Assembly (NCBI GenBank): GCA_900543155.1
Contig: UQQN01000072.1
Coordinates: forward strand, 1-11,992
Source of the DNA: an uncultured Prevotella sp.
GTDB lineage: Bacteria > Bacteroidota > Bacteroidia > Bacteroidales > Bacteroidaceae
Reading direction: 5' to 3'
Length of the DNA stretch: 11,992 bases
Shown: positions 7,042 to 11,992 of the stretch, piece after piece
How positions within the stretch are numbered: the stretch's first letter is position 1
How the letters are laid out: every line of letters begins with the position of its first letter
Position numbers and translations under genes: made by a program
The notes under the pieces: model-generated
Seen by the model: only the letters and a program-made list of their open reading frames with translations
Databases searched by the model: none
What the model was told of the DNA's origin: nothing

Positions 7042-7995
7042 TTACTTCAACTTCGCTTCAAGTTTTTGAAGCATGTCAACGGTCATTGAATCGAGGTTGT
7101 ACTCGGGTTTCCAATCCCATTCTTGACGTGCACAAATGTCGTCGAGGCTGTTAGGCCATGAGTCGGCATTGGCTTGCTTCAAGGGATCTACCTGATATTC
7201 CATCTCGAAGTTGGGCTTGTACTTGCGAATAGCAGCGAGCACACCTTCGGGGTCGAAACTCATAGAAGCGATGTTGAATGCGTTGCGGTGGATAAGGCGT
7301 GTGGGGTCGGCTTCCATCAATTCGATAGCAGCACGGAGTGCATCGGGCATGTACATCATGTCCATGTATGTGCCCTTAGCAATGGGGCAAACAAACTTTT
7401 CGCCACGTACGGCAGAGTAGTAGATGTCGCAAGCATAGTCTGTAGTACCACCACCAGGCAATGTGACATAAGAAATCAAACCGGGGAAACGTACGGCGCG
7501 TGTGTCAACACCATACTTGCGGTAATAGTAGTCAGAGAGCAATTCGGTGGTAACCTTCGACACACCATAGATGGTGCGTGGACGCTGAATTGTGTCTTGC
7601 GGCACATTGTCGGGGGGAGTTTCGGGACCAAATGAACCGATAGAGCTGGGAGTAAATACAGCACACTCGTGTTCACGAGCCACTTCGAGTACATTCCAAA
7701 GACCATCGATACCAATCTTCCATGCCAACTGGGGACGGCCTTCAGCTACTACGCTCAACAATGCTGCGAGGTTGTAAATGGTGTCAACTTTGTGCTTTAA
7801 CACAACTTCGGCAATCATCTCGCTGTTAGTAACGTCGCAAATCTCAGCAGGACCACTTTCGGCTAATTCGCCCTTGGGGGCAGCGCTGGGAATGTAACCG
7901 CAAACAACATGGTTGTTGCCATAAATGCCGCGCAACTTCATGGTAAGCTCAGAACCTATCTGTCCTGTAGCACCAATCACCAAAATATTCTTCAT
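7042..7995 (-). CDS. L-threonine 3-dehydrogenase, short-chain (SDR/epimerase-like) type
   Basis: This NAD-dependent cytoplasmic enzyme oxidises L-threonine to 2-amino-3-ketobutyrate. Its 317 residues fit the extended SDR type found in Bacteroidetes and some proteobacteria, not the zinc MDR type of E. coli Tdh. Residues 1-14 (MKNILVIGATGQIG) hold the GxxGxxG nucleotide-binding loop (Gly8, Gly11, Gly14). SSIGSFGP at 117-124 provides the catalytic Ser/Thr region, and Tyr143-x3-Lys147 (IYGVSK) is the catalytic pair. GGTTDYACDIYY at 182-193 is the segment that separates threonine dehydrogenases from sugar epimerases in this family. The gene is divergent from kbl, the next step in the pathway, which strongly supports the assignment over a generic epimerase. 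The start codon fits an N-terminal Rossmann strand with no extra residues. The gene ends 18 nt from the strong terminator at 6982-7023. Confidence 0.88.
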   Translation of the reverse strand: MKNILVIGATGQIGSELTMKLRGIYGNNHVVCGYIPSAAPKGELAESGPAEICDVTNSEMIAEVVLKHKVDTIYNLAALLSVVAEGRPQLAWKIGIDGLWNVLEVAREHECAVFTPSSIGSFGPETPPDNVPQDTIQRPRTIYGVSKVTTELLSDYYYRKYGVDTRAVRFPGLISYVTLPGGGTTDYACDIYYSAVRGEKFVCPIAKGTYMDMMYMPDALRAAIELMEADPTRLIHRNAFNIASMSFDPEGVLAAIRKYKPNFEMEYQVDPLKQANADSWPNSLDDICARQEWDWKPEYNLDSMTVDMLQKLEAKLK

Positions 7996-8245
7996 TTTTT
8001 ACTTGAAAAGGAATAAATGTTAGATTTCTTTCTATATTCAAATTAGATTATAATGCGTTTGCATCGCTCTTGCAAAGCAAAGAGCACAATCGTAATGCAA
8101 AGGTGCAATCTTTTTTTGATATTTATGGCAGTAAGAAGACTTTTTCTCAAAAAAAATCTGTTACTTTGCGGTAGAAACTGAAAGCGGTGCTTTGATGCCC
8201 TTGCTTTTCATAAAAAAAACTCTTAAATAAAACATATAAACAACA
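7996..8245. promoter_or_regulatory. Divergent control region of threonine dehydrogenase and kbl
   Basis: This 250-bp gap serves two genes of one pathway. Minus strand: CACCTTTG (8098-8105 reversed), 7 of 8 to the -7 consensus. Plus strand: TTACTTTG (8161-8168), also 7 of 8. Neither has a convincing -33 TTTG. A perfect inverted repeat, GCTCTT (8066-8071) with AAGAGC (8080-8085), lies in the predicted dehydrogenase leader. A small stem, AAAGC-GGT-GCTTT (8181-8193), lies in the predicted kbl leader. No glycine riboswitch-like structure was recognised. Confidence 0.45.
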
Positions 8246-9433
8246 ATGTACGGTAAATTTCAAGAACATCTTCAGCAAGAGTTGAAGGATATCAAAGAAG
8301 CTGGTCTTTACAAGAGTGAACGCCTTATTGAAGGTCCTCAGCAGGCTGCTATCCAGGTAAAGGGACAAGAAGTGCTTAACTTCTGTGCAAATAACTACCT
8401 CGGACTTTCTAACAATCCTCGTCTTATTCAGGCTGCTAAGGATATGATGGATCGTCGTGGCTATGGTATGTCGAGTGTGCGCTTTATCTGTGGTACGCAA
8501 GATGTACACAAAGAATTGGAGGAAGCTATTTCTAAGTTCTTCAAGACTGAAGATACCATTCTTTATGCTGCTTGCTTCGATGCAAATGGTGGTGTGTTTG
8601 AACCATTGCTTACTGCTGACGATGCTATTATCTCTGACGCTTTGAACCATGCCTCAATTATCGATGGTGTGCGTCTTTGCAAGGCTAAGCGCTATCGCTA
8701 TGCAAATGCTGATATGGAAGACTTGGAACGTCAGCTCCAAGCTGCTCAAGAACAGCGCTTCCGTATCATCGTTACTGATGGTGTGTTCTCTATGGACGGT
8801 AATGTGGCTCCTATCGATAAGATTTGTGACTTGGCTGAAAAGTACGATGCATTGGTAATGGTTGACGAAAGTCACTCTGCTGGTGTTGTAGGTCCTACAG
8901 GTCGTGGTGTGAGCGAGTTCTTCAATACTTACGGTCGTGTGGATATTTACACAGGTACACTCGGTAAGGCATTTGGTGGTGCTATGGGTGGCTTCACAAC
9001 AGGTAGAAAAGAAATTATCGACATGTTGCGTCAGCGCTCACGTCCTTATCTCTTCTCTAACTCTGTAGCTCCTGCGATTGTTGGTGCTGCACTTGAAACA
9101 TTCAAGATTCTTGACGAAAGCAACGAAATTCACGATAAGCTCGTGGAGAACGTGAACTACTTCCGTGATAAGATGATTGCTGCTGGCTTTGATATTAAGC
9201 CTACTCAGAGTGCTATCTGCGCCGTAATGCTTTATGACGCTAAACTTTCACAGGTTTATGCAGCTAAACTTCAGGAAGAAGGTATCTATGTAACTGGTTT
9301 CTACTATCCTGTTGTTCCGAAGGATCAAGCTCGTATCCGTGTACAAATTTCTGCCGGTCACGAACGTGAACACCTCGACAAGTGTATCGCTGCCTTTATT
9401 AAGGTGGGTAAGGAACTTGGCGTGTTGAAGTAA
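8246..9433 (+). CDS. kbl: 2-amino-3-ketobutyrate CoA ligase (glycine C-acetyltransferase)
   Basis: This PLP enzyme of the alpha-oxoamine synthase family cleaves 2-amino-3-ketobutyrate with CoA to glycine and acetyl-CoA. Its 395 residues match the family length (E. coli Kbl is 398). Visible: [13 protein letters not shown] (46-58), the [14 protein letters not shown] substrate/PLP loop (72-85), [12 protein letters not shown] (130-141), [11 protein letters not shown] (176-186), VDESHSAG with Asp207 and His210, and [10 protein letters not shown] with Lys241 as Schiff-base lysine. [10 protein letters not shown] is at 363-372. The Kbl-specific beginning ([20 protein letters not shown]) and the neighbouring threonine dehydrogenase separate it from BioF, HemA and SPT homologues. 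Lysines are mostly AAG by eye (about three to one), unlike the AAA-rich Omp28-like gene, which may reflect high expression. It ends 34 nt before a strong terminator. Confidence 0.95.
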   Translation: MYGKFQEHLQQELKDIKEAGLYKSERLIEGPQQAAIQVKGQEVLNFCANNYLGLSNNPRLIQAAKDMMDRRGYGMSSVRFICGTQDVHKELEEAISKFFKTEDTILYAACFDANGGVFEPLLTADDAIISDALNHASIIDGVRLCKAKRYRYANADMEDLERQLQAAQEQRFRIIVTDGVFSMDGNVAPIDKICDLAEKYDALVMVDESHSAGVVGPTGRGVSEFFNTYGRVDIYTGTLGKAFGGAMGGFTTGRKEIIDMLRQRSRPYLFSNSVAPAIVGAALETFKILDESNEIHDKLVENVNYFRDKMIAAGFDIKPTQSAICAVMLYDAKLSQVYAAKLQEEGIYVTGFYYPVVPKDQARIRVQISAGHEREHLDKCIAAFIKVGKELGVLK

Positions 9434-9551
9434 TTCACGCTCTTGTGGATATAGAATTTTGATATAAAAATAACACCAACGAAGTCGGTATGGCTTTGTT
9501 GGTGTTATTTATTTTTAGAAAGATAAGGGAATTTTTTATTGCGGATTATTT
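9430..9551. repeat. Direct repeat, left copy (kbl side) of the duplicated convergent spacer
   Basis: Positions 9448-9551 match 10976-11079 at a constant offset of 1528 with 100 of 104 bases identical; 9448-9520 is identical throughout. Weaker, gapped similarity runs left to 9430, so the repeat begins at the kbl stop codon (GTAATTCAC against the same at 10958). At its right end this copy carries TTATTT, which in the other copy is the stop and last codon of the amidase gene. Confidence 0.9.
9468..9510 (+). terminator. kbl terminator (copy 1 of a duplicated bidirectional terminator)
   Basis: AAATAACACCAACGAAG (9468-9484) pairs with CTTTGTTGGTGTTATTT (9494-9510): 17 pairs, one of them G-U, with a 9-nt loop. 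The T-rich stretch continues to 9517. On the reverse strand the stem is followed by TTATATC, so it can also work from the other side. Confidence 0.88.
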
Positions 9552-9615
9552 GGGTCACTAGTAAAACCCTGTGTTTGATTATTTGGGTAAAAATAATATT
9601 TCACGCGCCAGCCTC

Positions 9616-9658
9616 ACCCCTACCTAACGGGGTAATCCATCATAATATGCCTTTATCG
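9616..9658. repeat. Dispersed repeat, ACCCC/GGGGT module (copy 2)
   Basis: ACCCC (9616-9620) and GGGGT (9629-9633) surround TACCTAAC. AATCCATCATAATATGCCTT and TATCGAC follow. It matches 24-55 at the window start and the stretch 9957-9995 (CTACCTAACGGCGTAACCC...TATCGAC). Here the TATCGAC is followed by the 11-bp array, not by a hairpin unit. Confidence 0.6.
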
Positions 9659-9675
9659 ACAACAAATATCCTTAT

Positions 9676-9770
9676 CGTTTCCGTATCAATCCCGTATCGT
9701 TTCCGTATCGTTTCCGTATCGTTCTCCTATTGTTCTCCTATTGGGAAGCGGAAACAATACGGAAACAATA
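9676..9770. repeat. 11-bp tandem array 1 with inverted copies
   Basis: Six units in one 11-bp register cover 9676-9741: CGTTTCCGTAT (9676, 9698, 9709), CAATCCCGTAT (9687), CGTTCTCCTAT (9720) and TGTTCTCCTAT (9731). After an 8-nt turn (the last, TGGGAAG-like bases) come two inverted units, CGGAAACAATA at 9749 and 9760, and degenerate inverted copies (GGAATCGAACGGAGAATGAACG) continue to about 9800. The whole can fold into one imperfect hairpin. TTTCCGTATCGTTCTCC (9711-9727) recurs at 10382-10398, where array 2 begins. Confidence 0.8.
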
Positions 9771-9895
9771 CGGAATCGAACGGAGAATGAACGAATGAGG
9801 AACGGTGGAACAAGGGTGGTTAATCTTACTATTGTCTAAATCCCAACGACAATGGCAAGACTCAAACAAACTATTGTGGGTGTCAACATGTCATC

Positions 9896-9955
9896 TATCG
9901 ACGACGACAAAATCCGATAGACTCATGCAGAACATGTCTCGGATTTGGAACTCTC
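9896..9955. repeat. Dispersed hairpin repeat, unit B
   Basis: TATCGAC (9896-9902) precedes the left arm AAATCCGA (9910-9917), which pairs perfectly with TCGGATTT (9939-9946). The loop contains CATGCA. GGAACTCTCTACCTAACGG follows and leads straight into unit C, about 90 bp away. Compared with unit C, the stem bases change on both sides together. Confidence 0.65.
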
Positions 9956-9956
9956 T

Positions 9957-10047
9957 ACCTAACGGCGTAACCCATTTATCATGCCCCTTATCGACTTCAA
10001 AATTCGATAAAACCATGCATAAAATATCATGAATTTTGAACACCCTA
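9957..10047. repeat. Dispersed hairpin repeat, unit C (best-formed copy)
   Basis: The order is ACCTAACGGCGTAACCC, then TATCGAC (9989-9995), the left arm TTCAAAATTC (9996-10005), a 25-nt loop with CATGCA, the right arm GAATTTTGAA (10031-10040) and CACCCTA. The arms are a perfect 10-bp inverted repeat. GATA (10006-10009) and TATC (10025-10028) can extend the stem past a bulge. The right arm and tail match unit A at 144-159. Confidence 0.7.
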
Positions 10048-10338
10048 GGCATTGCGCCAAAGTGTGTCTTTGTCCCATTCCTAATTTTCGGCATATTTTC
10101 ATATTCGGCATAACTTTCGGCTTTAGGAATTTAATTTTATTTTTTTTCTCTGCGTTAGATTCTTCCTGATTCTCATGTGGTTGCAACGAAATGATTTTCA
10201 AACAATACGTCTGACAATGTTCGGCATTCGGCAGTAAAGTCTTTATTTGCCGAATGCTTTGCAGTGTATTATAGAGGTTGTCATCTAAAAGAAACGTCCC
10301 AAAATCGACTTTTATTAACTCTTGAAAAATCATTAACA
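10048..10338. other. Unassigned A/T-rich stretch inside the insert, with a strong hairpin
   Basis: No gene is supported here. TTCGGCAT recurs three times (near 10086, 10105 and 10220). A perfect 10-bp inverted repeat, GCATTCGGCA (10224-10233) with TGCCGAATGC (10248-10257), encloses TAAAG/CTTTA (10235-10239, 10241-10245), giving one long hairpin. No U-run follows directly (TTTGCAG). It could be part of a structured RNA or a cruciform-type site; the role is unknown. Confidence 0.5.
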
Positions 10339-10394
10339 ATGAAACAGCCTCGCAGTTCGCCCAACAATTCCGACGGTATATTTTCCGTATCGTT

Positions 10395-10702
10395 CTCCGT
10401 TCATCTTTCGTTCGGTTTTCGATCGATTCTCGTCCATCCTCCGTTCATCCTCCGTTCATCCTCCGTTCATCCTCCGTTCATCCTCCGTTCAACCTCCGTT
10501 CGAGCTCCGTTCAACCTCCGTTCGAGCTCCGTTCGAGCTCCGTTCGAGCTCCGTTCGGGCTCCGTTCATCCTCCGTTCGAGCTCCGTTCGAGCTCCGTTC
10601 AACCTCCGTTCGAGCTCCGTTCAACCTCCGTTCGAGCTCCGTTCAACCTCCGTTCATCCTCCGTTCGTTCTCCGTTCATTCTCCGTTCATTCTCCGTTCG
10701 GG
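10395..10702. repeat. 11-bp tandem array 2 (CTCCGTTC + NNN), 24 intact units
   Basis: From 10439 to 10702, 24 units of exactly 11 bp follow one another, each with the invariant octamer CTCCGTTC and a three-base slot. In order the slots read ATC x4, AAC, GAG, AAC, GAG x3, GGG, ATC, GAG x2, AAC, GAG, AAC, GAG, AAC, ATC, GTT, ATT x2, GGG. Four more units (10395-10438) hold the same register, the first intact and three degenerate. Because 11 is not a multiple of three, every plus-strand frame reads the same 11-residue peptide cycle (LRSxSVxxPFx) without stops. An open frame of 197 codons (10264-10857) across the array is therefore expected and is not evidence of a gene. Confidence 0.9.
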
Positions 10703-10735
10703 AATCGAAGATTGATCGAAGAACGAACGGAGAAT
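10689..10735. repeat. Fold-back end of array 2
   Basis: ATTCTCCGTTCG (10689-10700) and CGAACGGAGAAT (10724-10735) form a perfect 12-bp inverted repeat with a 23-nt loop. The array unit thus reappears in reverse orientation at its right edge, as in array 1. Further degenerate inverted units (ATCGGAGGC, AACGGAGATG) run to about 10756. Confidence 0.7.
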
Positions 10736-10957
10736 CATCGGAGGCAAAACGGAGATGTATCGAAACTCTAATGGGAAACCAAGGGAAAGGCGATTCGAAC
10801 AAAAGCTTTATTTTAAATCACTTAAATTCAATTTATTATGGCAAGACTTACCCCTGACTTTATCACTTTTCTGCATCATCACATAGCGCGTATTGAAAAT
10901 CTATGAGTTACGTCAAACTAATGGGTGGCTTTGGGTGGTGCATTGACGAAGTCCGGA
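10736..10957. other. Right end of the insert, nothing recognised
   Basis: After the degenerate inverted units this stretch has no supported gene. An ATG at 10838 opens 22 codons (MARLTPDFITFLHHHIARIE..., stop at about 10906) with an A/T-rich leader. It could be a remnant of a gene start, but nothing recognisable follows in any frame. Confidence 0.35.
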
Positions 10958-11079
10958 GTAATTCACCGCTTTTGTGATATAGAATTTTGATATAAAAATA
11001 ACACCAACGAAGTCGGTATGGCTTTGTTGGTGTTATTTATTTTTAGAAGGATAAGAGATTTGTTTATTGCGGATTATTT
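10958..11079. repeat. Direct repeat, right copy (amidase side) of the duplicated convergent spacer
   Basis: This copy matches 9430-9551. It begins with GTAATTCAC, the sequence that holds the kbl stop codon in the left copy, and ends with TTATTT, which here is the real stop and last lysine codon of the amidase. Differences from the left copy in the ungapped part are four single bases, all in the last 31 positions. Confidence 0.9.
10996..11038 (-). terminator. Amidase terminator (copy 2 of the duplicated bidirectional terminator)
   Basis: The stem and loop are identical to 9468-9510. On the minus strand it lies about 35 nt after the amidase stop codon, with TTATATC following the stem. On the plus strand ATTTATTTTTAG follows. 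Confidence 0.85.
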
Positions 11080-11805
11080 TTTCTCGTTATCTTTTTCTAA
11101 ATTTTCCTTGAGTTGCTTCATGAAGCGTTTATATTCGGTAGGGGTAATATCTACTTTGCCTGAAATGCGCTTTTGGGGATGACGCTTTTTGTAAGCGTTG
11201 CGAATCATCTCGTGGCTCACAATGTTGGACATTGGAATGTCGTATTTGGCAATAATGGGACGCAAATACTCGATAGCACTCTTAATTTGATCTTTGGTGA
11301 GTGGCTTTTCGAGTGTGTTTCCCTGAAACTCGATGCCAATGGTAAAGTTATTACATCCTTCGCGACCATCTAAGTAAGAGTAGCCTGCATGATAGGTAAC
11401 CACTGTCGGGTCGCACATTATATAACGCGTGCCATCGGTGTCGATAACGCAATGTGTGCCTACGCCTTTTTCTTTACTGGTAAGCACAGCAAGGGAACGT
11501 TCGATGGTGGGCTCGGCAGTGTGGTGTAAAATTACACCGCGCACTTCGTTTACGCAGTCGCGCTTATAGTTAGGGGTAGGGTAGGAAATTTCTTTGTACT
11601 TGTTTTTGTCGGGTTGTGCTTGCGCATCGTTGTCTTCGGTCTTATAGGTCGTAGTGTCGGCTTGAGTGTCGGAATCTGTGGCCTCGTAGGCTTCGGGTTG
11701 AGATGTGATAGCATTGTTGGCTTCGTGTTGCTTGGCATTCATGTTGCAAGCCAACAGGGTGGGTAAAATGAGTGTACCCGTCACTTTTGACCAATAGAAG
11801 TTCAT
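11074..11805 (-). CDS. Lipoprotein N-acetylmuramoyl-L-alanine amidase (Amidase_2/PGRP fold)
   Basis: This zinc amidase is expected to cut the bond between MurNAc and L-Ala of peptidoglycan. The start at 11805 gives 243 aa and begins MNFYWSKVTGTLILPTLLAC, a lipoprotein signal with lipobox LLAC (Cys20). A longer frame back to 11958 is unlikely because the promoter lies inside it. Residues 21-80 are a hydrophilic, Asp/Thr/Gln/Lys-rich linker. Residues about 86-200 form the catalytic domain: VILHHTAE with zinc ligand His94, THCVIDTDGT, YHAG (138-141), NFTIGIEFQG with Glu159, and NIVSHEMIR with zinc ligand His198. Lys217 and Asp219 in GKVDI match the AmpD-type K-x-D, with the usual Pro-Gly after Asp replaced. 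The C-terminus is charged. It is probably anchored in the periplasm or outer membrane for wall turnover or recycling. The last codon and stop lie inside the duplicated spacer. Confidence 0.85.
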   Translation of the reverse strand: MNFYWSKVTGTLILPTLLACNMNAKQHEANNAITSQPEAYEATDSDTQADTTTYKTEDNDAQAQPDKNKYKEISYPTPNYKRDCVNEVRGVILHHTAEPTIERSLAVLTSKEKGVGTHCVIDTDGTRYIMCDPTVVTYHAGYSYLDGREGCNNFTIGIEFQGNTLEKPLTKDQIKSAIEYLRPIIAKYDIPMSNIVSHEMIRNAYKKRHPQKRISGKVDITPTEYKRFMKQLKENLEKDNEKK

Positions 11806-11837
11806 GTGTTTATTTGTTGTAAATCTTGTTTGTAGTG

Positions 11838-11868
11838 CAAAATTAAACATTAGATTTTGTCCGTCAAA
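11838..11868 (-). promoter_or_regulatory. Bacteroidetes-type promoter of the amidase gene
   Basis: The reverse strand reads TTTG (11865-11868), 19 nt, then TAATTTTG (11838-11845), an exact fit to the -33/-7 consensus. Transcription would begin near 11832, giving a leader of about 27 nt that ends AAATAAACAC before the ATG at 11805. This fixes the start and excludes the upstream in-frame ATG. Confidence 0.75.
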
Positions 11869-11992
11869 AAAATATTCAAAAAACTTTTGTTTTAAAATTC
11901 TTTGATTATCAAGCGTTTTTGGATTTTGCTTAAAATTTTCTTCAAAAAAACTTCGCAAAACATTTGGTCATTATTGAAAAACGCCGTACCTT

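Larger units (their letters stand above)
9552..10957. other. 1.4 kb non-coding insert between the duplicated spacers
   Basis: No ORF here has a recognisable protein, start context or family match. The segment is built from repeats: an ACCCC/GGGGT module (9616-9658), an 11-bp array with fold-back copies (9676-9800), two hairpin units (9896-10047), a long isolated hairpin (10224-10257) and a large 11-bp array (10395-10702) with a fold-back tail. There is no transposase and no terminal inverted repeat (left end GGGTCACTAG, right end read inward TCCGGACTTC). ATGGCAAGACT occurs twice (9852 and 10838), each time opening only a 22-codon frame. Confidence 0.6.

Noticed and set aside
9805..10032. 75-codon frame, and a 67-codon minus-strand frame at 9891-10094 with an internal peptide repeat
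   Set aside because: Both are translations of hairpin units B and C. The repeated peptide comes from the DNA repeat, and no start context or family match exists.
9676..10702. Possible CRISPR array
   Set aside because: Units are 11 bp with no spacers of 30-40 bp, and no cas gene is present. These are minisatellite-like tandem arrays.
10264..10857. 197-codon plus-strand frame over array 2 with 11-residue repeats (inner ATG at 10339); also a minus-strand frame at 10599-10802
   Set aside because: The 11-bp unit contains no stop in any frame, so long frames arise automatically. The flanking residues match no family, and the repeat invariance is at the DNA level in a register that shifts codon phase every unit.
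9852..10906. Twin ATGGCAAGACT starts at 9852 and 10838, each opening 22 codons
   Set aside because: Shared identity is only 11 bp, both frames stop quickly and no downstream homology supports a gene or pseudogene.
9552..10957. Insertion sequence or retron
   Set aside because: No transposase or reverse transcriptase frame and no terminal inverted repeats are visible. The flanking duplication is over 100 bp, unlike insertion sequence target sites.
11806..11958. N-terminal extension of the amidase back to an ATG at 11958
   Set aside because: A perfect -33/-7 promoter lies at 11838-11868 inside the extension, and the lipoprotein signal begins at 11805.

Overview
The window looks like chromosome from a Bacteroidales bacterium, most likely a Prevotellaceae member. 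The reasons are the Bacteroidetes-type promoters (TTTG-N19-TAnnTTTG), A-rich leaders in place of Shine-Dalgarno sites, an Omp28-family protein, a streptopain-like C10 protease with a Prevotella/Porphyromonas-type C-terminal sorting signal, and a tiny protein of the 'MKKxYxxP' kind typical of these genomes. The genus is an inference from protein style; no rRNA is present to confirm it.

Layout. 1-198: non-coding tail of metY with pieces of a dispersed repeat. 199-1482 (-): metY, O-acetylhomoserine sulfhydrylase. 1483-1862: divergent promoter region. 1863-3725 (+): secreted Omp28-like protein with a thioredoxin-type CxxC. 3795-6737 (+): large secreted C10 cysteine protease. 6809-6979 (+): 56-aa small protein. 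6982-7023: strong bidirectional terminator. 7042-7995 (-) and 8246-9433 (+): divergent pair of short-chain L-threonine dehydrogenase and 2-amino-3-ketobutyrate CoA ligase (Kbl). 9434-11073: 1.6 kb without a convincing gene, packed with repeats. 11074-11805 (-): lipoprotein N-acetylmuramoyl-L-alanine amidase with a textbook promoter at 11838-11868.

How the genes work together. Threonine dehydrogenase and Kbl are consecutive steps from threonine to glycine plus acetyl-CoA and share a divergent control region. The Omp28-like protein and the C10 protease are adjacent and co-directional. They end in the same two modules, a roughly 130-residue domain followed by a ...IVNGKK... tail, so they are probably exported and displayed by the same route (type IX secretion).

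The most unusual part is 9431-11079. The spacer between the convergent kbl and amidase genes, including the shared terminator, is present twice (104 bp, 100 identical). Between the copies lies a 1.4 kb non-coding insert. It holds two related 11-bp tandem arrays (one of 24 units with an invariant octamer and a three-base variable slot), fold-back copies of the same unit, and two members of a hairpin repeat whose stem bases covary. Relatives of the hairpin repeat also lie downstream of metY at the start of the window. No transposase is visible.
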